A DNA stretch of 28,942 nucleotides from Apostichopus parvimensis (Eukaryota; Echinodermata; Holothuroidea; Aspidochirotida; Stichopodidae), in contig KN882213.1 in the NCBI GenBank assembly GCA_000934455.1, forward strand, positions 379,247-408,188, read 5' to 3'. Of the stretch, positions 18,500-28,942 are shown one piece after another (position 1 is the stretch's first letter; each line of letters starts with the position of its first letter). Made by a program: the position numbers and the translations under genes. The notes below the pieces were generated by a model, which saw nothing but the letters and a program-made list of their open reading frames with translations, was not told the DNA's origin and made no database searches.

Positions 18500-20190
18500 A
18501 TGGAAAATGCTACGGACAAACACAGAAAATACAAACGCAAAAGGATTTCTGCATTACGTTTGCTTAAGACTGGAAGAAACTACCAAACTCTCAGAGAAGA
18601 TGAGGATTCTGGTGCTGGTCGTAGCTTGGGATCTACTGAAGAACTTTACAGTACTGCAAGTGACGAAAAGTAACTCTAGAACAGGGCTACATATTCCATG
18701 TTTGATTGTCATGACGCCCAATCATTACAAGCTGATGACATCAGTGAACATGATAATGAACAGCCAACCGAGCCTGATCCCGAACAGGGGTATGATGATG
18801 AATCCGAACCAGAATCGGATGAATGCGACTCTGCCGAAGAGGGTCTATCGGTGGGAGATGGCCATTCTCAACACAGCAACAAATTTGTGTACAATTGAAG
18901 CCGACCTTGCTAGTTGGGCAATTGGATATCATGTTAAGCATAATGCAATTGATGGCCTCCTAAAAATACTAGAAAACCCAGGTCATAGTTGTCTCCCTAT
19001 TACTGCCCTATTACTGCTCGACTGTTAAACTCTCCAAGGAATGTTATCTCTACCATAAAATCTGCAATAAACTACATATACCTTGGATTGAAGAGTAACT
19101 CCTTAAGATTGAAATTTATGCATTAACAAACAGTACTATTGATCATGTTGAAATCTCACTGAAAATTGATGGATTGCCATTGTTGAAAAGTGCCGAAACA
19201 TCCCTGTGGGCAATAACGTGTGGTGTAATGAACTTGCAAGCAGTGAAAGTTTTTCCAGTAGCACTTGCCTGTGGAATTTCAAAACCCAAAAATGTGGACT
19301 TCTTGATTGATAACACAAAATTACTTAAATTATTTACTCTGCCATGGTCTTCCAAATGACGGAATAAACGTAACAGTCACCTTGCGGTGTATTGTGTGTG
19401 ATGCTCCTGCTAGAGCTTTTGTGAAATGTATTAAAGTTATACTGTGCTAATTATGGCTGTGACAAATGCACCCAAAAGAGAGCCTGGAAGGGTAGAATGA
19501 CATTTCCGGAAGTGGAAGGCATAACTTTGCGAACTGACGACTCTTTTCGATGCCAGACAAACATTGAACATCACAATCAAGTCTCCTCTCCATTCTGTGA
19601 TGTCACAATGTAAATATGGTGACGTCGTTCCCCATTTATTATATGCATCAAGTTTGCCTTGGTGTCAAGAGAAAATTACTCATATCATGGATAAGAGGCA
19701 ACAAAGAAGTAAGAATGTCAGCAGGGCATGTGGAAGAAATCAGTAATCGATTACTTGCACTGAAGCCAAGTATCACCGATCAGTTTGCCAGAAAGCCAAG
19801 GAGCCTGTCAGAAATCGATCGATGGAAAGCAACAGAGTTTCGTCAATTCCTTCTTTACACGGGCAAGATTGTTTTGAAAGGAATTTTGAGGAAGGACCTG
19901 TATGACCATTTCCTATGTCTCAGCTTGGCTATCGCAATATTGCTTTGTCCATCAACTACACACATTCACTACCAGTATGCAGACAAGTTATTGAAGTATG
20001 CGGTACAACAGTTCCGTACCTTGTATGGTGATGATTTTCTTGTGTACAATGTTCATCCATTAGTTCATTTGGCCTATGAAGCTATGTTACATGGCAGCTT
20101 GGACAGGTCTGCAGCTTTTCCATTTGAAAACTACATGCAGAACTGAAAGAGTCTAGTTAGATTCAAAATTTGTAATGATGATATCGCAAA
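18500..20190 (+). pseudogene. second tnp2-type transposase, decayed
   Basis: It starts at ATG 18500 with a basic N-terminus (KHRKYKRKRISALRLL) and a strongly acidic Asp/Glu/Ser stretch (about 18740-18860). Two stops near 18672 fall in the same frame. Then come blocks characteristic of a metazoan tnp2 subfamily: LASWAIGYHVKHNAIDGLLK (from 18909), LKIDGLPLLKSAETSLWAI (19158-19215), IVCDAPARAF (19391 onward), NYGCDKCT with WKGRMTFP (about 19450-19505), the YMHQVCLGVKRKLL block (19637 onward) and SEIDRWKATEFRQFLLYTGK. The longest intact part is 19616-20146, ending in FPFENYMQN. At least four frame changes and several stops disrupt it. It belongs to a different subfamily from the copy at 4944-8014, since the Cys-rich and DGLP blocks differ, so the two are not recent duplicates. 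Confidence 0.88.
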
Positions 20191-21064
20191 TGATGACTAC
20201 ATAGAAACTAATTCTTAGAATTTGCAGTTGTGGAGTTTGTTGCTGAGGGGTCTGTGGAAGTGAGTAAGCAGAAAATGGATTGCAGGTAGTGGTGAAGTAG
20301 GTCATTTCCAAATATTTCTACCACCACTTTGAATCTTATATGACTTTTTAGTTTTAGACAACCATGAATATTAAATCATGCTTAATAAAAAATATATTCG
20401 TAAGTATAAAGACCCATGAATGGGTATTGTACACTTACCATTACAATATGTCAGTGTATGTCAATATGTCAGTGAAAATGTACAAGTACAATTACTTCAA
20501 TACTACCCCAACAATCATATTGCATTGTATTTTCAGAATCTGCACTGTTATTAGCCAAGAAAGAATGCCACTTTAAGGGCCAAAAAAGGGGAAATTCCTG
20601 ATCCAGAAAGATGGTCGAGCAAAAAGTGCGCGTTTTTCGTTTCGTTGGTAGGTAATTCAAAATTTCTCCTCACTTCCAAATTCCGTCTATATGTTTCTTT
20701 GAGTATTGACACAAACTAGTGATATTAGTTCAAGAAACCAAATACTCTTTTGCAGAGATGACAGGTAGTCTATAAGCACATTTTTATATTGATGTACTTG
20801 TTTTCTAAATTTAGCTGTTTTATAATGCAGGAGCAAATTCAAGTCATGTGGAAAGCCAAAAAAAAACCGTATTCCCTCCAAATGGATGTAGTTTGGCATT
20901 GATGAAAGACTGATTGAATGAGCCTTGACTTCAAACTGCAATTGTACCCCCTTTACAATGTATTAGTAAATAACGTTGTTTATTGCTCTATGCTACGATG
21001 AAAATCCAAAATAATACCTGAACACACTGGGAACTGTTTGTCTGTCATCATTTCAATACCACAG
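20191..21064. other. between the second transposase and the DUF4806-like gene
   Basis: No certain coding exon. Two weak plus-strand candidates exist: ATG at 20611 with a short frame reaching a good donor at 20647 (CGTTG/GTAGGT), and a stretch after the acceptor-like TTTTATAATGCAG at 20830 that stays open for about 25 codons. Either could be an N-terminal exon of the DUF4806-like gene, but I cannot support a chain. Confidence 0.3.
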
Positions 21065-21791
21065 ACAACTTTCACAAGACAAAGAAACTGTCACGGCTGG
21101 CCGAGGAAACTTCCAAGATAGATTCTGAAGGGGAAAGCCTTCAGACCAGCTGAAGAAAGAGAACTGCACCAGCAACATTTATCTCCAATGGTTCTGACAG
21201 TGATGGCGACGGTCGGCATCTGAAGATGATGTTATTTGTTTTCCAGCAGTAACTAGTTGTGCCAAAGGAAACAGAATCGCAACCAAAGAGTTTATGCCTA
21301 CAGAATTAAAAAAAAAAATCTGCAGCATTGATGGCCCAATTCCGATTTTTGCTTGGTCAGCACAATGGCCTACGTTACTACTATGTCTCCCTCAGTTTTT
21401 TCAAGTCCTACCCCTGTAAAGAAGGAGAAAACATTGAAACATTTGTCTTAAATTATGTTACAAAAAATTGATATCAATATGAATCAACATGTCAATGTAA
21501 GAAAACATTGGTTGTTGAAAGCCCTATGTTGATGATGTCCTATGATGAAGACATTTTACTTGCTAACAATTAATTTTTTGGTAATTTAACATTTTCATTT
21601 ACAAGGGACAGCCTGTAATAATAGCCATATCATAGAGTTATTGAAAAATAAGGTTTTAAGTAATTGTTGCTGCCTATGTTATAATTGAACTTTTAGACAT
21701 TTACACCTCATTGTATTTACACGAGCACTATCAAACGTACAATCAGTAAAATACTTCTTCTTTTTTTTATGTTGCTTACATGTCATTGCAG

Positions 21792-21902
21792 ATGAAAATG
21801 AAGACAACCCTGATAACGCCATGTCAGCACCAGTTGCAGCCCTTCCAAAGCCTCCATTTATTTCAGGCATCCATCAGAAAAGGCCGTTCATAACAGCCAT
21901 AG
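21792..21902 (+). CDS. internal exon of the DUF4806-type gene
   Basis: A strong acceptor (CTTCTTTTTTTTATGTTGCTTACATGTCATTGCAG up to 21791, written here only as its landmark) and donor ATAG/GTAAAG (21902) bound a 111-bp phase 1-1 exon. It is open in the phase-consistent frame and closed in the ATG frame. It encodes an acidic then Pro-rich segment (ENEDNPDN, then ALPKPPFISG), a linker-like composition with no fold I recognise. Confidence 0.45.
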
Positions 21903-23898
21903 GTAAAGCAGATGCTTTTTCACTATTACTGTCATTACGTTTCTCATGGATTCATTAAATGCTGTTTAATGGAGGTCAGGAAATCTGTGGTACATATATT
22001 CACCAAGTAGGAAACGAATACAAGGTTCTCCTCTGCAGGTAATGTTCTTCAAGGTTTTGACATATTGGCACTTGCAGCTGACCTCAATTGACCAGCAATC
22101 ATCTCAACTCCATCAGATACACTGTATGCACATTCCAAACATGAGAACTCTCCAGGCTTCCCTGCTCAAGATAGGAATATAAGAACACACATAGAGACAC
22201 TCACAGATCTTTTGAAACATGGAAAAAGAGGATTCCTGGGTAAAATTCACAACAACGTAAGTCAAAATATATTCCAAATCACAGATTACAATGTCTAATA
22301 CCCTAGCTGTAGAGTAAAGGACTAATACAAAGATCAGATTCCATGGTGCTACGTAATCTGTCTCCAAATCACACAGCCATGAGGGGAAATGCTTTGCAAA
22401 TTGTTCGGACTACTTGTGGAAAAGACTGCAAATAAAAAGAATATGACAATCAAGTGACATGTGAAATATATGCAAGTACACTGTTTTTCATGTTATCAAC
22501 TACCATGTTTACTTAAACTTCACGTTTAAAGTTGTTCTTCTGAAGAATGAAAGTGGTATGAAGCAAACTTGCTCATGGTGTGATTGGGAAACTACAAGCA
22601 ATCTGTTTTCTTTGAAGTGGATGCAACATTATTTGTTTGCCTTAATTACAACACAAAAGTAGTATTTATTAAACCGACTAGTACTTCGAATAATCACAGC
22701 AAACATTGAGAATTTTACTTTTGTTAAACAATTTGCAGCAGTAATGCATGTTTGTGATACTAAGAAAGAAAAATGCCATCTGACAAAATTGTAAATCCAA
22801 TCAAACTAATGGTCATTTGTGTCTAAAAACTGTTATCATCTGTTGATCTGCCTGGTCATGTACCTTTTATGACTTCAACCTTCTTTGAATCTTTATTCTA
22901 CATATGGGATGAGTTTAACCACAAGAGTGGGAATGAGCACAAATCTTAAAATACAGGTGAACACTATCTCCATTGTATCAGTTTGAATAAATGCAGTGGC
23001 TTTTTCTTTTCTTTTTACGTTGAGCAGATCCTGACATTTTTCCGCCTCCAACTGTTCCTTCACCGCAAGAACCAGCACAAACCAACCACCCCCACACATG
23101 AAGTCACTTTGGTGTATCCAAGAAGGGCTTCACAAAGCAACACGCAAGAAGGTAGGTTTATTAGGCAACATCAGTTGCTCTGACGGTTTTGTAAGATGCT
23201 TAACGTTCCAAGCAGGATTTGTGCTTACTTTGTATTTTTTTTTTAAATGACCATCTGAAATTTAGCATAACTAATAATCTTTTTTATCACAAGCACCTTT
23301 TGTAGATGTACTTTATGTGGAAGTTCACGAATTTGTTTTGAAATGCTATGTTCAAAGTACTTCACCCCTTAAACAGACTTCCAATTGGCTGACCAATTGA
23401 TATTATTGAAAACCAGAACAAAGGGCTGTCACTGCTGCAAGCGGCAGGTACCTTCTCATGAAGTAATGTTTGAGGAAATTTTGTAAGAAAAATGGCAACA
23501 GTTCAACAGATGAATGAATTGTCTGAAAACTAAAGGAAGAAACCTACAAGAAAAACTTGCTAAACTTAAACACAAATTTATTACGAGTTACATTGAAATA
23601 AATATTACAAGAAATAATGAGCTACCAGAAAGTCAAATGAACCTGGTGATACAAACTTTTACCAGAAGCAATCAGTTGGCTATGATAGTCCTGTGCCTAC
23701 ACAGAAGGAAAAAACTAATTCATCACTTATTTCTTCAATAATAAGAGTGACCTCACACACCATCTTTTTCATCATGCACCTTTGACAAGAAATGGAAATG
23801 TGTTAATTAAATTGTCACAAGCTTCATGCATACTCCTAAAATTGTGTTTATATTGTTTATTATGGATAAGCATTTTGACGTTTGCTTGTCCTTTTAAG

Positions 23899-24068
23899 TT
23901 GCGCTATGCAACATGTCAATTTCCTAAGTGCATTGGGAGGATACCGTGTTGGTGACAGCGTCAGAATAATAATGAAAAATCTTGGAACTAACACATTGTG
24001 GTGCAGCATGAAGGGTACACGGGGAAAGCTGCCTTTTCAGAGCCTTCAGCTGTTTAGAGTCATCATAA
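23899..24068 (+). CDS. exon with core of the DUF4806-type domain
   Basis: Open frame with FLSALGGYRVGDSV, an amphipathic segment, LGTNTLWCSM, and KGTRGKLPFQSLQLFRVII. The GG near the start and the G-(R/K)-GK-x-x-F-x-x-L-x-L-x-x-(V/I)-I motif are the features I use to recognise the domain. The donor ATCATAA/GTAAGTATT is near consensus. The acceptor is less certain (CTTGTCCTTTTAAG/TT). The exon ends in phase 1, matching the next exon. Confidence 0.6.
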
Positions 24069-24353
24069 GTAAGTATTATCAAACTTCCTACAAAGATATA
24101 AATGTAAAGCATCCTCACCATATATTGAGAGTCATGATCAGTAATATAAGACAAATCAACGTGTAATTGATAATCAGTGTGTCAATTGTGAGGGCAATGT
24201 GTATAAACCTTTCAAATTCCCTTTCATACTTAGTTTAGCTCATTTTTGTTAGGTATGGAGCAAAATGTTTACCCGTATAATTGATAGGAACAAAATCAAA
24301 CAATGTAAGCAATGATAATACGTACATAGGTTTCATGTGATGATTTCTTGCAG

Positions 24354-24427
24354 AAGCCTGTCTACGGTCCCACAAAGGTACATCTGTGGCTCTTGTAGAG
24401 AAAAAAGAGGTTCCATTGTCACGGTAA
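24354..24427 (+). CDS. terminal coding exon of the DUF4806-type gene
   Basis: After the acceptor GATGATTTCTTGCAG the exon continues in phase 1 as ACLRSHKGTSVALVEKKEV and ends at TAA 24425-24427. A short charged tail after the V-I-I motif is usual for the family. The minus-strand 124-codon frame overlapping it (24235-24609) is taken to be a shadow. Confidence 0.5.
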
Positions 24428-26849
24428 TCTTTGGGTACAAACTTTAGAGAAGGGGGAATGGTTATATCCATGTCTGAAATGGCTTGATAGTAATAACGCT
24501 CTATGACAAGTTGAAGTAAACTACAAAAGCAAATTATGTACAGGCAATCGGGTAAAGAAAAATCAGGGGTACTTCTTGCAAACAAAAAAAGAAAAACCCC
24601 GAAAAGCATTAGTATTAACTGTTTACTTCAATGAATAAAACTTCATTAAAATGAAGCTCTTCCCCACAGACTATTACAGCCATATTTAATGTATAATCTA
24701 CATCAATAATAACGAAATATCTTTACGGCATATACTACTTTCTTCCTGATCTTGCCTTTACCTTTCAGAATACTCCATAGAGCCACAACAATTAAAGACA
24801 TTTAACAAAGCTGTTGTTGAAAGTAGTTAACGTATTGGTTCTCTGAGAACGTGAAATGTACAATCCTTCCATGATGTTGGTTTGTTGTGTGATGCTTTAT
24901 TATCGCTTTCATTAAAGAAAATGAAGGTGAAACAGCATTGTAACTTCATATTCCTAATTGTTAGGTATTTCCCTGCTTTGTAAGTGCGCCCCATTTTTGC
25001 TCAATCGGCCTGCCAAAATATCGTTTCTCAACAGGTTTGTCGAACTGTCCTTTACTGCACATTTTCACACTGGCTGCGTAACCTGCCAAATTTACGTTAA
25101 GCCACCGAAATTAGTCTTTACTGCGTTTCCGTGAAACGTACACATTGTCAGCAGAAACAGTCGATCAAGGGTAAGTTGTATTTCGTAATTGTGCTTGTAG
25201 CATAAGTCTTGGTATCCAAGATGACCAAATTTCATGTATTATTTAGTGATCCTAATGTAACGTTACCGCCACTGCGGTCATTGTGAATTAGCCTAGCGTC
25301 ATGTTGTTGGAAAGGTAGCGTGATTCGTAACAGTTTAAATGATAATCTACTAAGTCATATGTCCTTTTAATTCTGTCAAGCACACACACGAACGTTGATT
25401 TTATGTTCACGATATTTCAGAGTTTTCATGAGTGGGAATTTTCCAGTAGAAATTGTGCGTTTTATCGATGGCTTATGCACCGTGAGAGCTGCGGTTAATT
25501 AACATAGGATATTTGTACACATGGTCTGTGCTAAGACAGGGAGGGGTCACGCTGATTGTCATGGTGACATGAATATTCATGAGGTTCAATGACCTTGTGG
25601 AGACTTTGTGATAGCCTATATTGTGTTATAAACAACGCAGATTTGTTCAGTTTGTTTTTATTGTGTTTTACTGCAAGTTGTATCGCAAGATGTACTAATG
25701 AGAAGATGTAATTGTTGTCATGTTTATGTTACAGGGTTAAAGTCGGGAAAGTTGATGTTCTAAAGAGAATGTTTAGGATTTGTGAGGCCTAGAGCGGTCA
25801 TATTCACGTGTTGTATTTTATATGGGATTCTTAGAATGTAGCACTGTATTTGTGTATCGCTGTGAATCAGTCTATTGTAAAGTGTGATATTTGCATTCAT
25901 GCTAACGGTCGCAACCGGCAGATTGAGATATTGTGGTCAGAAGACGATCGTGACATTTTCCAAAATTCGTACCGTGTTTCCTTTCATCAACCCAATTTCA
26001 GTGTCATCATATAATGTTGGTTGTCGTGTTACGGTGTAGATTGATCGATTAAGCATGTTTGTTGTTATTTCTTTCATTCTTATGTAGTCACCGAACAACG
26101 AATGTACAAGAAAGTAATAGACACAGTCGGAACCAAATAAATAGTTTAACTGATGGTCGTCTCAGTAACTAGTTATTCTTCGTGTTTGTGTGACCGTAGA
26201 GCGCCCTCTACACCAAACTGGCTCCGAGCCCAAGAGCAGTTACACCAATAGACCTAATAAATACTATATTCTCATAACCTCCGTGCATTTTACTTTTACT
26301 CCAACCCTGATATATGTTAAACATATGGTCATCTTCGGTGAAAATTCGTAAACTATTATTTTTACCACCCTGAAGGAAGTTGACCTCACTGGGACATTTA
26401 AACATCTCGTGTGTTCATTTAGAATGTCTGGGAACAATTTGAGAGGCAAGTACTTTTCAAACTTATAGCCAAAATAGCATGCTCTTTTTTGGGGGGCCTA
26501 TATGACTACCTGTCAAGAAAAACAAGGTGACCCCATTTTATATAATATTTACAGTTACAGGCGTAATAAGCAATTTAATGGCAATTAAGCACATTTTAAA
26601 CTTTGAAAGTTGCTTTCAACTGTGAGGGTGCGACTGTAGATTAGTTTTCTATGATACTATTTTCTTTACATGGATATTTAAAAACTTGTTTATTCATATT
26701 GTTCTTGTAGGCACGGACAGCTACAGGATTCTCGGATGAAGGAAGCAGTGATGGCTTCGATTGCCGTCCTGGGGGAGGGGACGAATGGGGAAATGTTACC
26801 TTCTGACAAGGGTCTGCGATTCACTATTATTTCCATGATTTGGACTATG
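24428..26849. other. no recognisable gene; isolated splice-like signals
   Basis: About 2.4 kb without an open frame I can identify. A near-consensus donor, ATCAAGG/GTAAGTTG, occurs at 25170, in a slightly GC-richer patch. Acceptor-like sites occur at 25734 (GTTTATGTTACAG/GG) and 26710 (TATTGTTCTTGTAG/GC). The stretch after 26710 is open in two frames for about 30 codons. These could be untranslated or first exons of a host gene continuing elsewhere, but nothing ties them together. Confidence 0.4.
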
Positions 26850-27240
26850 TGTCACCGATTTTCATGTTTTGTTATTATTCTCAACGTCTGCAATTTCTTC
26901 TCAATATACACTATCCTAGTGTATGGCTGTAATGTTATTGAATATGCATTCATATGTTCGTGTGTAAACGATGCACCACATTGTATAATCTGCACCTGTA
27001 TGTTAATGAGATAGGTATTTGCATATTGGTATATAAGTCAAAGCATGCCGTCTGCTCGTCCTTGTTCACCCTGTCTCTCCGTCTGTCAATACGTTACCTT
27101 GGACATGTCGTCCTATATCTGTCCTGTACAGCATGATGTAACGCAATAAATTATACATGTTATTTGTTAATACTCAACGTCGACTGTGTTCTACTTGATT
27201 GCTTAAAAGAACTCATATATCTAAACAAGGAAACATGACA
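26850..27240 (+). repeat. probable 5' LTR
   Basis: The right end is placed where ...AAACATGACA meets TGGTGGCAGC (27241). The left end is a guess at TGTCA (26850), which is the inverse of the terminal TGACA. Inside are a TATA box TATATAAG at 27030-27037 and AATAAA at 27145-27150 in the right order for U3-R-U5. The real left end needs the 3' LTR. Confidence 0.45.
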
Positions 27241-27256
27241 TGGTGGCAGCGAATGG
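27241..27256 (+). other. primer-binding site candidate
   Basis: TGGTGGCAGCGAATGG follows the CA end of the LTR. The TGG start is as expected for pairing with a tRNA CCA end. The tRNA is not assigned. Confidence 0.5.
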
Positions 27257-27435
27257 AAAGCAGTCCATAGAAATAGACAGTCGCTAAGAGCATGAAAGTC
27301 TTCGAAGCACGTTGGAGCATGGAGGTAAAAACCATGGATGGAGTAAGCTACAATATACAGTGAGTCCGCCGCTGGGAAGACAGGGTGCAAGCCACGAGGC
27401 GAACGTGTAACAAAAAACGCCATTTCAGTTATATT

Positions 27436-27624
27436 CAGTTCGACCAGACTTTTACTTATTTCATCAGTGGAAGTTTGCCATATACTTATTACGTTAAACA
27501 ACAGTACTGGCATAACACTAAGTCTAGAAGTCAGTTCGACCGGACTTATATTTATTTCATCAGTGGAAGTTTGCCATACACTAATTACGTTAAACAACAG
27601 TACTGGCATACCGAGTCTAGAAGT
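27436..27624. repeat. 96-bp tandem duplication in the retroelement leader
   Basis: Copy one (27436-27531) and copy two (27532-27624) both begin CAGTTCGACC and share ATTTCATCAGTGGAAGTTTG and TACGTTAAACAACAGTACTG. They differ by a few substitutions and a 3-bp length change. Open frames on both strands here repeat the same peptide twice and are artefacts of the duplication. Confidence 0.92.
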
Positions 27625-28306
27625 CATGCTATTTATTCCAATTAGTACTTGTATTGTGCTGAGTGTATAACATCAGCCTAAGGAACAATCAACCAGACCA
27701 TTGCTTTTGGTTCCTACGCGATGCAGGAGCACGTCCATGCATTATTACTAAATAAGATGTACGAACAGGCAACGATGTATCGTCTGTGAGGAGAGCGCAG
27801 CATATACCTTTAGCGGAATTGGCTACTACAGTACTGGGCTCGTCATTGGAAGGTCTTCCAGTTTCCATACGTTGAAAGCGTAGTGATATCCATCGTATGC
27901 AGTGTGCTGTACAAGGTGCAAAACTTGCTTCTGGTCCAGTCTACTTGCTGTCGGAGTACAACCTCAACGTTAATGGGTGCAGAGGGTGACCTGAACTGAC
28001 GGAGTTCCAAACAGATACTTTCCATGAACTAAGACGAATTTTTATGACTATCGTAAAATTGTTTCATGTACTATATTGTTGCATACCTGGTAAACAAACC
28101 TGGTGAGTGTTACGTAACTTTAAGCTAAGCTCGTACAAAGTAGCCTAAGCTTGTTAGTTGTAGTAATGTGTATATGGTATAGTGCTACTGCTAGTGTACT
28201 AGTGATAACATTCATACATGGGCCTATAAAAGCATAGGTATAATCAAACCTGGGAACTTGTGAAATTCTAATCTAGTAGTTAGTATTCAAATACGTTGTT
28301 ACCAAC
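27625..28306 (+). other. retroelement leader without recognisable gene
   Basis: Unique sequence between the tandem duplication and the gag ATG. It has several short ATG frames and no motif. It probably belongs to the 5' untranslated leader. A separate insertion or a short intron cannot be excluded. Confidence 0.4.
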
Positions 28307-28942
28307 ATGGGGGATTCATATGTCGTATCTCCACCAACATTTGATTGGAATTCAAGTGACTTACCAACATCATTTCGAAACTTCAAAAAGCATTGTCGCT
28401 TAATGTTTGATGGTCCCATGGCACAATCTGCTAAAACAGGCAAGATACAAGTCACATATGTACTATTGTGGATGGGCCAGCAGGGTATTAACATTTTTGA
28501 TACATGGAATGTTACAGACACACAACGTGAAAGTTGTGATGAAATTTTTAAGTTGTTTGAGAAACACTTTGAACCAAAGACAAATTATCGGCTAAGCAGG
28601 TTCCAACTTGAAAGATTCAGACAAATGCCTTCTGAAAATGTTGATGAATTCATAACCCGCTGCCGAATCCAGGGTAGTAAATGTAATTTTAACCAAACTG
28701 AGTTTGAAATTAGACTGATTGAACAGCTTATAATTGGCACATCACACAAGAAGGTGCAGCAAATTCTGGTAGGCAAAGATGAAACCTTAAAGTTAGATGA
28801 TGCATTAGATGTAGCAAGAACCTTTGAGGCTTCAAGGACACATATGGAAGCATTAAATGCACCCTCTATCTCTGTAGATTATGTGCATAAGGGTTATACC
28901 AAAGTCCATCCTGGAAATACCCAGAAGTGTGTTAGGTGTGGA
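28307..28942 (+). CDS. gag polyprotein of a gypsy-like retrotransposon, 3' partial
   Basis: The frame is open from ATG 28307 through the last base, 212 codons with no stop. It opens with a short N-terminus (SPPTFDWNSSDLPTSFRNF) of the type seen at the start of gypsy Gag. Capsid-like features follow: LLWMGQQGINIFDTW, then IFKLFEKHFEPKTN, RFQLERFRQMPSENVDEFI and a helical tail. The final residues, CVRCG, are the first half of a CCHC zinc knuckle. Gag would form the particle and bind the RNA. No other frame over this stretch is credible. The start ATG is the first in the frame and is well placed after the leader. Confidence 0.88.
   Translation, partial: MGDSYVVSPPTFDWNSSDLPTSFRNFKKHCRLMFDGPMAQSAKTGKIQVTYVLLWMGQQGINIFDTWNVTDTQRESCDEIFKLFEKHFEPKTNYRLSRFQLERFRQMPSENVDEFITRCRIQGSKCNFNQTEFEIRLIEQLIIGTSHKKVQQILVGKDETLKLDDALDVARTFEASRTHMEALNAPSISVDYVHKGYTKVHPGNTQKCVRCG

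Larger units (their letters stand above)
21065..24427 (+). pseudogene. DUF4806-type gene, multi-exon, with frame breaks
   Basis: Candidate exons in order are 21065 to about 21240 (after TTTCAATACCACAG), 21792-21902, 23028-23151, 23899-24068 and 24354-24427. The first reads KTKKLSRLAEETSKIDSEGE and, past a TGA at 21151, a Ser/Asp-rich run. I know this layout, helix then SxSD linker, from DUF4806 proteins. The last two exons carry the conserved C-terminal pattern: VNFLSALGGYRVGDSVRIIM, then KGTRGKLPFQSLQLFRVII. The internal introns checked are in phase 1. Besides the TGA, exon 3 needs a one-base shift to stay open. The function of DUF4806 is unknown. It lies downstream of, and in the same direction as, the second transposase. 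It could be a decaying host gene, transposon cargo or a pseudogene. The family call rests on my reading of the pattern. Confidence 0.5.
26850..28942 (+). mobile_element. 5' part of a second gypsy-like LTR retrotransposon, cut by the window end
   Basis: A probable LTR (26850-27240) is followed by a TGG-starting primer-binding site, an untranslated leader of about 1.07 kb and an intact gag frame to the last base of the window. The pol genes and 3' LTR lie beyond the window, so the left limit cannot be confirmed. The gag frame without any stop or shift contrasts with the ruined element at 13426-17302 and suggests a younger insertion. Confidence 0.75.

Noticed and set aside
24235-24609. 124-codon minus-strand hydrophobic open frame
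   Set aside because: It overlaps the terminal DUF4806-type exon, has no recognisable motif, and fits AT-rich chance composition.
18352-26714. CCTACAAGAA near 18352 and TTCTTGTAGG near 26704 as inverted ends of an element around the second transposase
   Set aside because: A 10-bp match over 8 kb is expected by chance, the sites have no shared subterminal structure, and the right one looks like a splice acceptor.
27160-27627. 155-codon minus-strand open frame with an internal peptide repeat
   Set aside because: The repeated peptide is produced by the 96-bp tandem DNA duplication and by retroelement leader sequence. No known domain is visible.

Overview
This window looks like nuclear DNA from an animal, most likely a marine invertebrate. 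The coding signals are split by GT-AG introns with good polypyrimidine tracts, there are no operons, rRNAs or tRNAs that I can see, and the window is dominated by transposable elements of metazoan type. Long poly-C runs (for example 1496-1508 and 2438-2452) and frequent GGCCTA/TAGGCC strings are a style I associate with echinoderm genomes. That placement is a guess from composition, not a proof. No ordinary single-copy host gene could be recognised with confidence.

Layout. Positions 1-3283 carry only repeats: a 162-bp tandem duplication, an AT-rich array of 20-21 bp quasi-palindromes (801-1125), and right beside it a GC-rich array of 15-18 bp units (1148-1321). Positions 3284-12040 can be read as one large DNA transposon of about 8.8 kb. 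A 13-bp inverted terminal repeat lies at the two ends, each followed inward by GC-rich subterminal sequence. The minus strand holds a decayed two-exon tnp2-type (CACTA/Plavaka-like) transposase (8014 to 4944). The plus strand holds a divergently arranged small gene with an intact spliced BEN domain (9570-11000).

Positions 13426-17302 are a degraded Ty3/gypsy LTR retrotransposon with both LTRs, a perfect 5-bp target duplication (ATATT), primer-binding site, polypurine tract and the order PR-RT-RNaseH-IN. Most of gag is missing and several catalytic residues are changed. Positions 17636-18170 look like a dispersed marine-invertebrate repeat. Positions 18500-20190 (+) are a second, different, decayed tnp2 transposase. 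Downstream on the same strand lies a multi-exon gene or pseudogene whose last two exons match a DUF4806-type domain (21065-24427).

From 24428 to about 26850 there is no recognisable gene, only isolated splice-like signals. From about 26850 to the window end a second gypsy-like element begins: probable LTR, primer-binding site, a leader with a 96-bp tandem duplication, and a fully open gag reading frame (28307-28942) that runs off the window while entering its zinc knuckle.

The most interesting reading is that each of two unrelated tnp2 transposases has a small predicted DNA/chromatin-binding gene next to it (BEN in one case, DUF4806 in the other). In the first case inverted termini bracket the pair. 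This suggests a class of animal DNA transposons that carry accessory genes. The termini and the linkage need alignment of genomic copies to confirm.
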